The notes below the pieces were generated by a model that saw only the letters and a list, made by a program, of their open reading frames with translations, made no database searches and was not told the DNA's origin. From contig CAWAPS010000029.1 of assembly GCA_963783945.1 (NCBI GenBank), positions 186,001-250,000 of the forward strand: DNA of 64,000 nucleotides, given 5' to 3'. Shown piece after piece: positions 35,947-45,683 of this stretch (position 1 is its first letter; the number at the start of each line of letters is the position of its first letter). The stretch comes from CAWAPS01 sp963783945 (lineage in GTDB: Bacteria; Actinomycetota; Acidimicrobiia; Acidimicrobiales; Palsa-688). A program made the translations under genes and the position numbers.

Positions 35947-36048
35947 CAGGCCCGCCGATAGCGATAGCTTCATCTCCATACCACGGCCGGCTCGGCGTCT
36001 CCCGCCGCCGGATCACAGACCTCGACCCAGAGAGGAGGGGAGACCTGC

Positions 36049-37080
36049 ATGCGAGTAGGCGTTCTAACAGGTGGCGGAGACTGCCCCGGGCTCAACGCGG
36101 TCATACGCGCTGTCGTCCGGAAGGGCGAGGTTCACCACGACGACGAGTTCATCGGTTTCCGGGAGGGGTGGCTCGGGGTGATCGAGGGGCGGACGACGCC
36201 GCTCGACATCGAGCGCTGCCGGGGGATACTCCCGCGTGGCGGGACCATCCTCGGCACATCGCGGACCAACCCCTACAAGGTCGATGGCGGCGTGGTAAAA
36301 GCACTGGACACTCTGCGGTCGGAGCGGATCGATGCGCTGGTGGCCATAGGAGGGGAGGACACCCTCGGCGTGGCGTCGAAGTTGTCGGGCGAAGGTGTCT
36401 CGGTGATCGGTGTCCCGAAGACCATCGACAACGATCTCTCGGCCACCGAGGTCACGTTCGGCTTTCATACTGCTGTCCAGATCGCCACGGAAGCGATCGA
36501 CCGGCTTCACACCACAGCCGAGTCCCATGACCGGGTCATCGTGTGCGAGGTGATGGGCCGCCACGCCGGCTGGATCGCGACCTACGCCGGCATTGCCGGT
36601 GGGGCCGCCGAGATCCTCGTCCCGGAGGAGCCGTTCGATATCGACGATGTCTGCCGCAACCTCAAGAACCGCCATTCCAAGGGCCGTTTCGCCTCCATCG
36701 TCGTCGTGGCCGAGGGAGCGACACCGGCGGCGGGAACGATGACCCTTGCGTCCCGCGACGTCGACCAGTTCGGCCATCCCCGCCTCGGAGGCATCGCCAA
36801 CGTCCTCGCCGAGGAGATCGAGCAGAGGACGGGCTACGAGACCCGGGTCACCATTCTCGGTCACATACAGCGGGGCGGCACGCCCACCGCGTTCGACCGG
36901 GTGCTGGCCACCCGCTTCGGCATTGCCGCCATCGACGCCGTCCACCAGCGGGCATTCGGTCAGATGGTCGCGCTTCAGGCCGACCAGATCGTTCTGGTCC
37001 CGCTGACCGAAGCTCTACGGGACCTGAAAACGGTCGATCATCACCTTCTTCACGGGGTAGCCGAGGTTTTCTGGGGCTGA
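36049..37080 (+). CDS. pfkA: 6-phosphofructokinase, pyrophosphate-type residues
   Basis: Phosphorylates fructose 6-phosphate. VGVLTGGGDCPGLNAVIRA, PRGGTILGTSRTNPY, IGGEDTLGVAS and PKTIDNDLSATEVTFGF are intact. At the two positions that separate donors in this family it has D104 (GGEDT) and K124 (PKTIDND), where ATP-dependent enzymes have glycines. This is the pattern of pyrophosphate-dependent or mixed-substrate group III enzymes such as that of Amycolatopsis. 343 aa. ATG at 36049 follows GAGAGGAGGGGAGACC. Confidence 0.93.
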   Translation: MRVGVLTGGGDCPGLNAVIRAVVRKGEVHHDDEFIGFREGWLGVIEGRTTPLDIERCRGILPRGGTILGTSRTNPYKVDGGVVKALDTLRSERIDALVAIGGEDTLGVASKLSGEGVSVIGVPKTIDNDLSATEVTFGFHTAVQIATEAIDRLHTTAESHDRVIVCEVMGRHAGWIATYAGIAGGAAEILVPEEPFDIDDVCRNLKNRHSKGRFASIVVVAEGATPAAGTMTLASRDVDQFGHPRLGGIANVLAEEIEQRTGYETRVTILGHIQRGGTPTAFDRVLATRFGIAAIDAVHQRAFGQMVALQADQIVLVPLTEALRDLKTVDHHLLHGVAEVFWG

Positions 37081-37167
37081 TCGCCGACGACGGGCCGCGG
37101 CCATTCGCCCGGCGGCCACCCGCCCACCGGCACACCGCCCACCGGCCGGAGACGACGCGGGCGTCGT

Positions 37168-38037
37168 CTACCAGAACGCCGGCTCGGTCCCATTCGGGCC
37201 GGACAGGGCGCCGGCCTGTTCCAACAGCTCGCGCAGGGCTTCGAACAGATCGGGTGGGGAAGCCACGATGACGCGTCCGGGCAATATCTCCACCCGTGCT
37301 CCGGCCTCCTCGCAGATCAACGCGCCGGCCGCCAGGTCCCACGGGTTGAGGCCCCACTCGTAATAGGCGTCGTACCGACCGGCCGCGGTCCAGCAAAGGT
37401 CGAGCGCGGCCGATCCGAACCGGCGAATGTCCCTGACCGCCGGTATCACCCGGGCCACGACCTGGGCCTGCCATTCTCGGCGGGCCGCCTGGTAACCAAA
37501 CCCGGTCGCTACCAGCGCGGTGGGGAGGGTCGATCGGTGCGCGGCAACCCGGCACGGGGTTCCGTTGCACCAGGCGCCGCCGCCCCGGACCGCGGCCCAG
37601 GTCTCGTCCCGGCTGGGGTCGACCACGACGCCCACTGCGGTCTGTCCGTCAACCTCGGCGGCGACCGAGACGGAGAACTGAGGTATGCCGAACAGGAAGT
37701 TGGTAGTGCCGTCAAGCGGGTCGACCACCCAGCGCACTCCCGTTGACCCTTCTCTTGTGGTGCCCTCCTCGCCGAGCACCCCGTCACCGGGCCGGCGCTC
37801 GTGCAGGATACGGCTGACGATGGCCTCGGCGGCTCGATCCACGTCGGACACCATGTCCGTGGCTGAGGACTTCGTGCTCACGCCTTCCGCCCCATCGGAC
37901 CGACCCCGCTCGAGGACTGCCGCGGCGGCGCGGGCGGCGTCGAGGGCGACACCTGCCAGCTCCTGGAGGACCGGATCCGAGCCCTCCGGCTGCGGTCCGA
38001 AGGTCGAGTGAAGCCGGAGCAGGTCCTCGTCGGTCAT
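37168..38037 (-). CDS. Inositol monophosphatase family protein
   Basis: Mg2+-dependent phosphatase of the FIG superfamily. Motifs: GEEG (E90, E91), WVVDPLDGTTNF (D106, D109) and the C-terminal WDLAAGALICEEAG. It may act on inositol phosphate, histidinol phosphate or another sugar phosphate; the sequence does not decide. ATG at 38037 gives 289 aa. It is divergent from the threonine aldolase gene, with only 28 bases between starts. Confidence 0.9.
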   Translation of the reverse strand: MTDEDLLRLHSTFGPQPEGSDPVLQELAGVALDAARAAAAVLERGRSDGAEGVSTKSSATDMVSDVDRAAEAIVSRILHERRPGDGVLGEEGTTREGSTGVRWVVDPLDGTTNFLFGIPQFSVSVAAEVDGQTAVGVVVDPSRDETWAAVRGGGAWCNGTPCRVAAHRSTLPTALVATGFGYQAARREWQAQVVARVIPAVRDIRRFGSAALDLCWTAAGRYDAYYEWGLNPWDLAAGALICEEAGARVEILPGRVIVASPPDLFEALRELLEQAGALSGPNGTEPAFW

Positions 38038-38065
38038 CCGCCCAGTTGTAGCGTACGGTGGCGGC

Positions 38066-39082
38066 GTGCTGGTCGACCTGCGCTCCGACACCGTCACCCG
38101 ACCGACCCGCCAGATGCGCCAGGCCATGGCAGAAGCCGAGGTCGGCGACGACGAGTACGGCGAGGACCCGACCGTCAATCTCCTGCAGGAGACCTTTGCC
38201 GCGCTGACCGGCAAGGACGCAGCCTTGTTCGTACCGTCGGGAACGATGGCCAACCAGGTCGCCCTGCGGACCTTGACCCGTCCCGGCGACGCGGTGGTGG
38301 CCGGTTCCCGCCAGCACGTCGTGGTGTACGAGGAGGGCGCGGGGCCGATCAACGCCGGCGTCACCTTTCTCACGGTGTCGGACGAGGGGGGTGAGCTCGA
38401 CCTCGGCGCCGTGGCCTGCGCCATCGAATCGGCCAGCCATCATCAGCCCGCCGTCAGGCTCATTTCTGTCGAGGACACCCACATGGCGTCGGGTGGGATG
38501 GTGTGGGACGTGGACCGGTTGGCCGAAGTGGCCGGCCTGGCGACGAGTCACGGGGTAGCCGTGCACATGGACGGAGCCCGGCTGTGGAATGCCGCGGTGT
38601 CGTCCGGGCGGGCCATCGATGAGCGCTCCAGGCACGCCACCACTGTCATGTGTTGCCTGTCCAAGGGGCTGGGCGCGCCGGTCGGATCGTTGTTGGCCGG
38701 ACCGGCGGCGTTGATGGAGGAGGCCGTCCTCCATCGCAAGCGCCTGGGCGGGGCCATGCGCCAGGCGGGGGTCATCGCGGCGGCCGGTCTGGTGGCTATG
38801 AGGACCGGGTTCGACCGCCTGGCCGAGGATCATGCCCGGGCTATGCGCCTGGCCGGCGCGGTGGCCGACCGGTGGCCGCAACTGGCGGGCGAGGTGGAAC
38901 GGGTCGACACCAACATCGTGGTCTTTTCGCCTCCTCACCCGGAGGGTCTGTTGGCTCATCTGCGGGCCGAGAGCGTTCTCGCCGGGACCATCGCGCCGGG
39001 AGTCGTCCGCCTCGTAACTCACGCCGACGTGGACGACGTTGGGATCGAGCGGGCCTGCCTGGCGCTGGCCTCCGCCCCCTGA
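38066..39082 (+). CDS. Low-specificity L-threonine aldolase
   Basis: PLP enzyme splitting threonine or allo-threonine to glycine and acetaldehyde. DLRSDTVTRPTRQMRQAMAEA at the start, YGEDPTVNLLQ, VPSGTMANQVAL, VHMDGARLWNA and CCLSKGLGAPVGSLLAG (PLP lysine K200) are all typical. 338 aa; GTG at 38066. Unlinked by function to its neighbours. Confidence 0.93.
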   Translation: MLVDLRSDTVTRPTRQMRQAMAEAEVGDDEYGEDPTVNLLQETFAALTGKDAALFVPSGTMANQVALRTLTRPGDAVVAGSRQHVVVYEEGAGPINAGVTFLTVSDEGGELDLGAVACAIESASHHQPAVRLISVEDTHMASGGMVWDVDRLAEVAGLATSHGVAVHMDGARLWNAAVSSGRAIDERSRHATTVMCCLSKGLGAPVGSLLAGPAALMEEAVLHRKRLGGAMRQAGVIAAAGLVAMRTGFDRLAEDHARAMRLAGAVADRWPQLAGEVERVDTNIVVFSPPHPEGLLAHLRAESVLAGTIAPGVVRLVTHADVDDVGIERACLALASAP

Positions 39083-39149
39083 GCCCCTTACGGTGAGCCG
39101 CCCGTTCGGGCGGCACCACGCCTCACGCGGCTGCCGTAGTGTTGAGCCC

Positions 39150-39857
39150 GTGGCCGAGATCGTGGACGACGTCCCGGCTGTGGCTCTGGCGGTGTACGCC
39201 CACCCCGACGATCCTGACGTGGCCGCAGGCGGCACCCTGGCTCGGTGGGCCGCCGCCGGATCGAACGTGCACGTGTGCATCTGCGCTGACGGGGACAAAG
39301 GGTCGCAGGACCCATCGGTGCGGGCGGAGGACCTGGTCGCGCTCCGGCGCCGCGAGACCTCGGCCGCCGGCCGGATCCTCGGGGTCGCCGAGCACCACTG
39401 GTTCGGTCTCCCCGACGGTGAGGTCGAGGACGGACCGGACCTGCGCCAGAGAATCGTGAGCCTGGTCCGGCGGGTGAAGCCGAACGTGGTGGTGGCGGCC
39501 GACCCGACCGCAGTGTTCTTCGGCCAGCACTACATAAATCACCGCGATCACCGGGAGTCGGGATGGGCCACCCTCGACGCGCTTTCACCGGCGGCCGGAA
39601 ACCCCCATTACTTCCCGGCCGCTGGTCCGGTACACAAGGTCGAGTTCCTCTATCTGTCCGGGACCCTCGAACCCGACGTGTGGGTGGATATATCCACGAC
39701 CATCGACACAAAAGCGGCCGCGGTCGCGTGCCACACCAGCCAGATCAGCGAGAGTGGTGAGTGGCTACGGGGGGTAGTACGCCAACGGGCAGAAGAGGCG
39801 GGACGGGAGGTGGGCGTCCGTTTCGCCGAGGGGTTCCGGCGGATTCAGCTCGTCTGA
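39150..39857 (+). CDS. PIG-L family deacetylase
   Basis: Zinc-dependent N-deacetylase of the LmbE/PIG-L fold. The metal motif AHPDD is at residues 17-21, and a second histidine cluster follows in HYINHRDHRESG. Members deacetylate GlcNAc derivatives, including MshB and Mca of mycothiol metabolism; which substrate applies here is open. GTG at 39150 gives 235 aa. Confidence 0.88.
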   Translation: MAEIVDDVPAVALAVYAHPDDPDVAAGGTLARWAAAGSNVHVCICADGDKGSQDPSVRAEDLVALRRRETSAAGRILGVAEHHWFGLPDGEVEDGPDLRQRIVSLVRRVKPNVVVAADPTAVFFGQHYINHRDHRESGWATLDALSPAAGNPHYFPAAGPVHKVEFLYLSGTLEPDVWVDISTTIDTKAAAVACHTSQISESGEWLRGVVRQRAEEAGREVGVRFAEGFRRIQLV

Positions 39858-39904
39858 GATCCCGGCCTGAGCCGGGCCGGTCGCATCCCCCGGTGACACT
39901 CGCC

Positions 39905-39980
39905 GTCACACCCGGGATCACTCGGCGGTCACACCCCGCAGTCACACCCGGGATCACTCGGCGGTCACACCCCGCAGTCA
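39905..39980. repeat. 36-bp tandem repeat, about two copies, before dinB
   Basis: A unit beginning GTCACACCCGGGATCACTCG at 39905 recurs at 39941 without change, followed by the first 4 or more bases of a third copy at 39977. Inside each unit GTCACACC occurs twice, so a shorter half-unit may be the ancestor. It lies between the PIG-L gene and the GTG start of dinB. Confidence 0.9.
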
Positions 39981-40003
39981 CATCCCTCTGGCACACTCGG
40001 AGG

Positions 40004-41332
40004 GTGGAACCCCAGCCGGATACGGAGCGCGGCCCGCGCCCGAGGGAAGGTTGGAGGCGGATACTCCACGTCGACATGGACGCGTTCTACGCCGCGGTCG
40101 AAGCGCTCGACGATCCGGTCCTCGCCGGCAAGCCCCTCGTGGTTGGCGGTACGGGACCGCGTGGGGTCGTGGCGTCGTGCAGCTACGAGGCCCGGGCCTA
40201 CGGGGTGCGATCGGCGATGCCTTCGGCTCGAGCGCGGAGACTCTGCCCGCAGGCCGTCTTCGTCGCCGGTCGATTCGACCGGTACTCAGAGGTCAGCCGC
40301 CAGCTCCACCGGATATTCCTGGAGTACACCCCGCTGGTGGAGGGCATCTCTCTGGACGAGGCCTTCCTCGACGTGACCGGAGCGATCCGCCTGTTCGGCC
40401 CGGCCCCGGAGATAGCCCAAGCGATTCGCCACCGTGTGGCGGACGAGGTGGGCCTCGGCTGCTCGGTCGGGGTGGCGCCCGCCAAATTTCTGGCCAAGCT
40501 GGCCTCGGAGGCGGCCAAGCCGAAGGCCGATCTGCTGGGCACCCGGGCCGGAGCCGGGGTGGTCGTCATTCGCCCGGGAGAGGAGCTGGCGTTTCTGCAC
40601 CCCCTGCCGATCGAGTCCATGTGGGGAATAGGGCCGGCGACGGCGACCAGGCTGCGCCGTCTCGGCATCAGCACGGTTGGGGATATGGCACGTGTTCCCC
40701 GGGACGCGCTCGAGGTGGCCGTCGGGCGGGCCAATGGGGCCCATCTCTCCCAGCTGGCTCGAGGAGTCGACACCCGGGCGGTTGAGCCCGACCGCGAGGT
40801 CAAGTCCATCAGCCACGAGGAAACGTACCCGGTCGATCGTCGCGACCATGGCGAGCTGCACCTGGAAGTGGTGCGCATGGCGGACGCGGTCGCCAGCCGC
40901 ATGCGCCGGGCCGGAATGGTCGGACGCACCGTTACTTTGAAGATCCGGTTTGCCGACTTCGCCACCCGGACCCGGTCGCGGACCAACCACGCGGGGCTGG
41001 TGGACGGGCGCCAGGTGGCCGCCCTTGCTGGAGGCTTGCTGCGTGACGTTGACGTATCGCCGGGCATTCGCCTGCTCGGCGTGGGGGTTTCCAACCTGAG
41101 CCCGGCCGGCCCCGGACCGCCCGAACAGATGAGCCTGGACCTCGGCCGAGGTAGGTCCTCCCACCCTCGCTTGGTTTCAGCCTCGGGCGCGGTGGACTCC
41201 ATCCGCGACCGGTTCGGACCGTCGGCGGTAGGGCCCGCCACCCTCATCGGTCCGAACGGGCTGCGTATCAAACGTCCGGGGGACACCCAGTGGGGTCCGG
41301 CGGTAACTCGAGAGATATCCGGGCTGCCATAA
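40004..41332 (+). CDS. dinB: DNA polymerase IV (Y family)
   Basis: Error-prone translesion polymerase. Catalytic residues lie in LHVDMDAFYAAVE (D24) and EGISLDEAFLDVTG (D118, E119); VGVAPAKFLAKLASEAAKP, the little-finger domain with SHEETYP, and a clamp-binding QMSLDL at 375-380 are present. The clamp motif is internal, followed by about 62 further residues ending in a segment like that of actinobacterial DinB proteins. GTG at 40004 gives 442 aa. No SOS box is evident just upstream. Confidence 0.94.
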   Translation: MEPQPDTERGPRPREGWRRILHVDMDAFYAAVEALDDPVLAGKPLVVGGTGPRGVVASCSYEARAYGVRSAMPSARARRLCPQAVFVAGRFDRYSEVSRQLHRIFLEYTPLVEGISLDEAFLDVTGAIRLFGPAPEIAQAIRHRVADEVGLGCSVGVAPAKFLAKLASEAAKPKADLLGTRAGAGVVVIRPGEELAFLHPLPIESMWGIGPATATRLRRLGISTVGDMARVPRDALEVAVGRANGAHLSQLARGVDTRAVEPDREVKSISHEETYPVDRRDHGELHLEVVRMADAVASRMRRAGMVGRTVTLKIRFADFATRTRSRTNHAGLVDGRQVAALAGGLLRDVDVSPGIRLLGVGVSNLSPAGPGPPEQMSLDLGRGRSSHPRLVSASGAVDSIRDRFGPSAVGPATLIGPNGLRIKRPGDTQWGPAVTREISGLP

Positions 41333-41390
41333 AGGTCCCGCGTTGTTGTAGGTTGCCAAGCGGCGCGAAGATGCCTCGGGAGGGTGTGAG

Positions 41391-41774
41391 GTGCCGCTGA
41401 ACGAAAACGAAGAGCGCATTCTGCAGGAGATCGAGCGGCGGTTCTACGCTCACGATCCCGAATCGGCTAAGCGCATCGGCTCCACGACCCTGTCGAGGTA
41501 CCTGGCCCGCAATTGCAGGTGGGCCGCGCTGGGCTTTATCGCCGGTCTGATCGTGCTGGTGGTGGGATTCGCCTCCAGCTGGGTGGTGGGCGTGGTCGGC
41601 TTCCTGGTGATGGTCGTCAGCGCCGTCATTCTTGTTCGCAACCTTCGACGGATGAGCCGGCTGGGTATCGAGCACGTGAGCAAATCGCTCGCCGGCGGAA
41701 ATCTCGGTCAAGCCCTGGATGACGCAGCGCGAAAGCTGCGCCGGCGGCTCGGCCGCGACGACGAAGAGCCCTGA
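41391..41774 (+). CDS. DUF3040 family membrane protein
   Basis: 127 residues. The start PLNENEERILQEIERRFYAHDP is the DUF3040 hallmark; two close hydrophobic segments (WAALGFIAGLIVLVVGFASS, VVGVVGFLVMVVSAVILV) and a basic C-terminus follow. Function unknown; in actinobacteria such genes often sit between dinB and the dcw cluster. GTG at 41391 follows CGGGAGGGTGTGAG. Confidence 0.9.
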   Translation: MPLNENEERILQEIERRFYAHDPESAKRIGSTTLSRYLARNCRWAALGFIAGLIVLVVGFASSWVVGVVGFLVMVVSAVILVRNLRRMSRLGIEHVSKSLAGGNLGQALDDAARKLRRRLGRDDEEP

Positions 41775-41800
41775 GCGTTCAAGTCGAGATGGCCTGGACC

Positions 41801-41984
41801 GCCGGCTGAGAGCCGGCACCGGCCGAAATCCCCAAGGACGACCCCGGGTGGCGGCGCGCCTTCAGCGGCTGAGGTTAGGCACGGGCGCCCCAGGTTGGGC
41901 CCGGGCGGGTGAGATTTCGGCCCGGGCGGCTGACGCTCGGCCCGGGTAGGCGGCTGGGGGCGACGGCCCGTCGGCGCCGTCGCC
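41801..41984. terminator. Two hairpins between convergent genes
   Basis: GCCGGCT-GAG-AGCCGGC (41801-41817) and a 9-bp stem (41959-41967 with 41976-41984, GGCGACGGC/GCCGTCGCC) lie in the 290-base gap between the rightward DUF3040 gene and the leftward transglutaminase operon. Neither is followed by a T-run. They could stop transcription from both sides. Nothing else is recognised in the gap. Confidence 0.45.
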
Positions 41985-42064
41985 GACCCGTCCAGGTACA
42001 TCCATATAAAAGGGGAGAGTGGGCGGCGGCCGGTAAGGGCCGGGCCGCGCCCTCCGGGCGGCGA

Positions 42065-44443
42065 TCAGAGGGGCCGGAGAGTACGGCGCCAGCCCGGACG
42101 CGGGAAAAACAGCCAGGCCATCATCTGGCGCAGGTCGGCGGAGCGCAGCAGCCGGGCATGCACCCGCGACACCACAACGGCTGCTTCGTCGGCCGCGGTC
42201 TGATCAACCCGGGGGGCGAAGGCGGCCAGGCGGGCCAGGCGGGCCAGGCGGGCCACGTCGGCACCGACGTCGGAGGGGGGACCTTTGGCCTGGGCCCCAA
42301 ATCCTCCCCCGACCCGGCGGGCGTACTCGTCGAAGGTCTCGTTGGGGCGGCGGGACACCCCTCGCCAGGCCAGTAGCTCCGACGCATCGGCCCAGCGCGA
42401 CAGGATCTTGCCGTCCGCCCCCGTGCGCCCGGACCGTCGACGCCGCAGGGCCCAGCGCAGCCGGCGGAAGCCGACGTTGAGGACGACCCAGCCGGCCACC
42501 GCGCCCAGGATGGCGAGGACGGGCAGCCAGCCCCCGAGACCGGAGGAGTGGGAGCCTCCGGTCGGGCCGGCGGCCACGCTGGCCGGCAGGGTCGTGCCGC
42601 TCGGGAGAGTGGTGGTCGGTCCGGTCGGTCCGTGGGGGGTGTTGTGGGTGCCGGTGCCCGGCGCCTGGCTTCCCTCGCCCGTCCCCGCGGTGTTGTCGTA
42701 ATGGCCGGCCCCCGGATTGGCGAAGCCCGGGGTGGGCTCGAACGGCAGCCACCCGAAGTGGGGCCCGAAATACACCTCGGGCCAGGTGTGGGCGTCGGAG
42801 TCGAGGACCTGGAAGGTGTTGTTGCCGTCGGACGTCCCGGTGGCGAACCCCACGGCCAACCGGGTCGGGAGGCCTACCGCCCGGGCCATAACGGCGTAGG
42901 CGCCGGCGAACTGCTGGCAATACCCCACCCGGGTCACGAACAGGAAGTTGTACAGCGCGGTGTTTCCCGCCCCGTCGAAGGTGGGGGAAAGGGAGTAGCT
43001 GAAAAGCTTACCCAGCAGGTAGTTCTGCAAGGCGATGGCCTTGTCGTACTCCGTGGTCTTGCCCGCGGTGATCTGCCTGGCCAGGGCGATGACCTGGGGG
43101 TTGACATTGCTCGGCAACGCCGTGTACTTCGCCAGAGAGGACGAGCTCTGGAGCTTCGGGGCGCCCTCCAGGTCGGCCGTGTTCACGGTCGACAGGTACT
43201 GGTAGGAGGTGACCTGGTAGTTGAGCCCGTCGCTGGTGGATTTGGACGTGATCAGGCTGTCGGACGACGGATCGTAGGAAACGTCGTGGACCCCCACGAC
43301 CGAGACCGGGTTGAACGCCACCGGCAGCCAGGGCGAGTCGAGATTCTGGATGTGGAACTGCTCCACGACCGTCCGGGTCCCGGGCGGTACGCCTCCACTT
43401 CCGGGCAGGTCCGTCCCGAACCCCCCGTACGAGCTGCTGGCGGTCCAGGTGTCACCGGTGAAGTTGTCGAGCGCGGTCAGCCGCCAATACGACGAGACCT
43501 TTGACTGGACCGTGAACACAGGAGTGTTCGACAACTGCAACAGCCTGGTCGACAGGTCGACGATGGGATTCGCCACTATCCGGGGGCCATCCCCGGCCAG
43601 GCCCAGCCCGGAGCGCCAACCGAGGATGCCGGCCCCCTCCTCGCCCGAAACGAATGGGGACACCACGGCCGCTCCGAGCAGGGCCAGGGCCGCCGCCAGC
43701 CCCCCGGCCCGTATGGCCCAGGCGGTGGCACCGGTCTGCTCGCCGGCGAACCAGAGCTTCGACCCCCCTGCCCCCCAGACGTTCTGGACCAGAAGGTTGA
43801 CGGTGAGCGCGGCCACCGCGATCAGGATGATCAGGGGCCGGCCACCGCCGCGGCCGGTCGTGCAGCAGACCACGAACATGGCGAAGGCCGGGGCCGCCCC
43901 GAACAGCACCCACCGGCGACCGAAGGTGAGCCAGTCGCCGAGAAAGGCCACCACGGCCACCCCCAAAGCCGCCAGCAGCCGGAAGCCGGCCGTCGGGCTC
44001 ACCGGGGCGAGAGAGCCGGAGAAGTCCCGCCGGGCCTCCGACAGGGCCGACGTGAAGTGCGACCAGGTGACCGAGTTGGGAACCCCGAAATGGGTGAACG
44101 GCCCGAAGATGGTCCAGGCGATGACGAGCCAGGCGGCGATGGCGGCGGCCACCAGGATTAGCAACACGTGGACCCGATATCGTCGGCCGGCCCAGCAGAT
44201 TCCGTGAACCGTCGCGGCGACGAGCAGCAGCGGCCACACCCAGCCGTGGCCGGCGAACACCCGGAGCAGCCCGGCTGACGAGGCCAGGGTCAGAAGGCCG
44301 AGCGACGCGGTCGGCAGGCCGTCGGGCGGCCCGAGCTCCACCCGCGGGGTCCGGCGTGCTTGGTCGGCCCCGCTGCCGGCTGGGCCCGGTCCCGTCGCCG
44401 GGGACGGTCGATCCCTCGTCGTTAGAATGGGGCTCCCTCCCAC
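42065..44443 (-). CDS. Transglutaminase-like membrane protein (TgpA/DUF3488 type)
   Basis: 792 residues. The N-terminal half has about six to seven hydrophobic membrane segments (DUF3488-like), then an outside transglutaminase core: the catalytic Cys in RVGYCQQFAGAYAVMARAVG, His in DSDAHTWPEVYF, and the GWLPFEPTPGF segment. A Gly/Thr/Pro linker, one more membrane helix (GWLPVLAILGAVAGWVVLNV) and a cytosolic DUF4129-like tail follow. The tail contains a nine-base repeat giving RLARLARLA. GTG at 44443 overlaps the DUF58 gene by 22 bases. Such proteins follow moxR and DUF58 genes in many bacteria; the substrate is unknown. Confidence 0.9.
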   Translation of the reverse strand: MGGSPILTTRDRPSPATGPGPAGSGADQARRTPRVELGPPDGLPTASLGLLTLASSAGLLRVFAGHGWVWPLLLVAATVHGICWAGRRYRVHVLLILVAAAIAAWLVIAWTIFGPFTHFGVPNSVTWSHFTSALSEARRDFSGSLAPVSPTAGFRLLAALGVAVVAFLGDWLTFGRRWVLFGAAPAFAMFVVCCTTGRGGGRPLIILIAVAALTVNLLVQNVWGAGGSKLWFAGEQTGATAWAIRAGGLAAALALLGAAVVSPFVSGEEGAGILGWRSGLGLAGDGPRIVANPIVDLSTRLLQLSNTPVFTVQSKVSSYWRLTALDNFTGDTWTASSSYGGFGTDLPGSGGVPPGTRTVVEQFHIQNLDSPWLPVAFNPVSVVGVHDVSYDPSSDSLITSKSTSDGLNYQVTSYQYLSTVNTADLEGAPKLQSSSSLAKYTALPSNVNPQVIALARQITAGKTTEYDKAIALQNYLLGKLFSYSLSPTFDGAGNTALYNFLFVTRVGYCQQFAGAYAVMARAVGLPTRLAVGFATGTSDGNNTFQVLDSDAHTWPEVYFGPHFGWLPFEPTPGFANPGAGHYDNTAGTGEGSQAPGTGTHNTPHGPTGPTTTLPSGTTLPASVAAGPTGGSHSSGLGGWLPVLAILGAVAGWVVLNVGFRRLRWALRRRRSGRTGADGKILSRWADASELLAWRGVSRRPNETFDEYARRVGGGFGAQAKGPPSDVGADVARLARLARLAAFAPRVDQTAADEAAVVVSRVHARLLRSADLRQMMAWLFFPRPGWRRTLRPL

Positions 44444-45603
44444 GCGGCTCGAAACGACGTCCCCACCGGCACCCGGATGTACCGGCAGCGGGCCGGGGCC
44501 CGATATGACTCCGGCCCGCTCCTTCGATGGAGGTCCCGGGCGAAGACCACCACCGTCAAGGAATTGAGGCCGGCCACCCGGCTGGCCCCCATCATGTCAA
44601 CCTCGGACGCCGACTCCGTGGTGAGCACGGTCAGCGGGTCGTCACCGTTGCTCACCGCCCGAAGCTCCTCGCCGAGCGAGTCCCCCGCCCGGAGGGCCGC
44701 GCCGGCCAGGGCGTCGAGCAGCGTTGCATTGTGACGATGACTGGAGCCGTAGCCGGTGTCTATCCCCGAGGTCGTCACCAGGCGAACATGGAGCCCGGCC
44801 CGGATAGAGGCCACAGCCACGCTGGCCGCGCCGGACAGGGCCTTCTCCAGCGATTCCGGATCGTGGACCGACGTTCGCATGTCCACGGCCAGGGTCACCC
44901 GGCCCCGCCAGAGGTTCTCGGGCTGACGCACCACCAGGTCGTCGAGGCGGGCGGTGGACTTCCAGTGGACCAGCCGCAGGGAGTCCCCCGGCGTATACTC
45001 CCGGAGGGCGTAGAACTCGTCCCCACCCCGACCGAGCACCGGCATAGGCGAGCGGGTGTCGTGGTCGTAGTGGGCGGCCACCGAGCGGGCGGAAACGTGC
45101 TCGATGCCGGGGTGGACGGTGAGAGTGGCGTCGAGCGAGGCGACATGGACCGACCGGGCCAGACCGAACGGATCACCAATGGAAAGGTCCAGGGGCCCGA
45201 GGCGGAACTTGCCTCGCTGGGACGTCGGGAGCAGATAGGAGGCCGCCCTCGTCTGCCCCGGGGCGAGGGGAGCGATGGTGAACCGGGCCCATCGCTTGCC
45301 CCCGTCGAAGGGGTCGGCGGCGGCGACGGGCGGGGATTGGCGGGGGCTGACATTCACGACCGTCAGCTGCACTTTGGCGCTGACGCCGGCCGGCACCCGG
45401 GCGGGAGAAATGTGGCGGGACACCCGAAGCCCCCAGTTCTGAGCGGCCACCCACACCCGGCTCACCACCACGAGGATCACCGCCGCGACTGCTACCGGGT
45501 AGAGCTCTCGGACGCCGAAGACGAAACCGCCCAGGGCCTGGGCCGCCGCCACCACGAGCAGAGCCCATCCCCGCCTGGTGAGGCGTGTCCTGCCTTCCGC
45601 CAT
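44422..45603 (-). CDS. DUF58 domain protein
   Basis: 393 residues with two N-terminal membrane segments, an Ig-like middle and the DUF58 signature GGDEFYALREYTPGDSLRLV followed by HWKSTAR. The C-terminal half resembles a von Willebrand A-like fold. It is usually paired with a MoxR ATPase, encoded just upstream here. ATG at 45603 is 80 bases after the moxR stop. Confidence 0.9.
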   Translation of the reverse strand: MAEGRTRLTRRGWALLVVAAAQALGGFVFGVRELYPVAVAAVILVVVSRVWVAAQNWGLRVSRHISPARVPAGVSAKVQLTVVNVSPRQSPPVAAADPFDGGKRWARFTIAPLAPGQTRAASYLLPTSQRGKFRLGPLDLSIGDPFGLARSVHVASLDATLTVHPGIEHVSARSVAAHYDHDTRSPMPVLGRGGDEFYALREYTPGDSLRLVHWKSTARLDDLVVRQPENLWRGRVTLAVDMRTSVHDPESLEKALSGAASVAVASIRAGLHVRLVTTSGIDTGYGSSHRHNATLLDALAGAALRAGDSLGEELRAVSNGDDPLTVLTTESASEVDMMGASRVAGLNSLTVVVFARDLHRRSGPESYRAPARCRYIRVPVGTSFRAAWEGAPF

Positions 45604-45683
45604 CAGGGCGCAGCTTTCACACGTCGACCATCCGCTTGTAGTCCATCACACGCCGAAGCATGCCGGCAGTCACCTGCCGGTCG

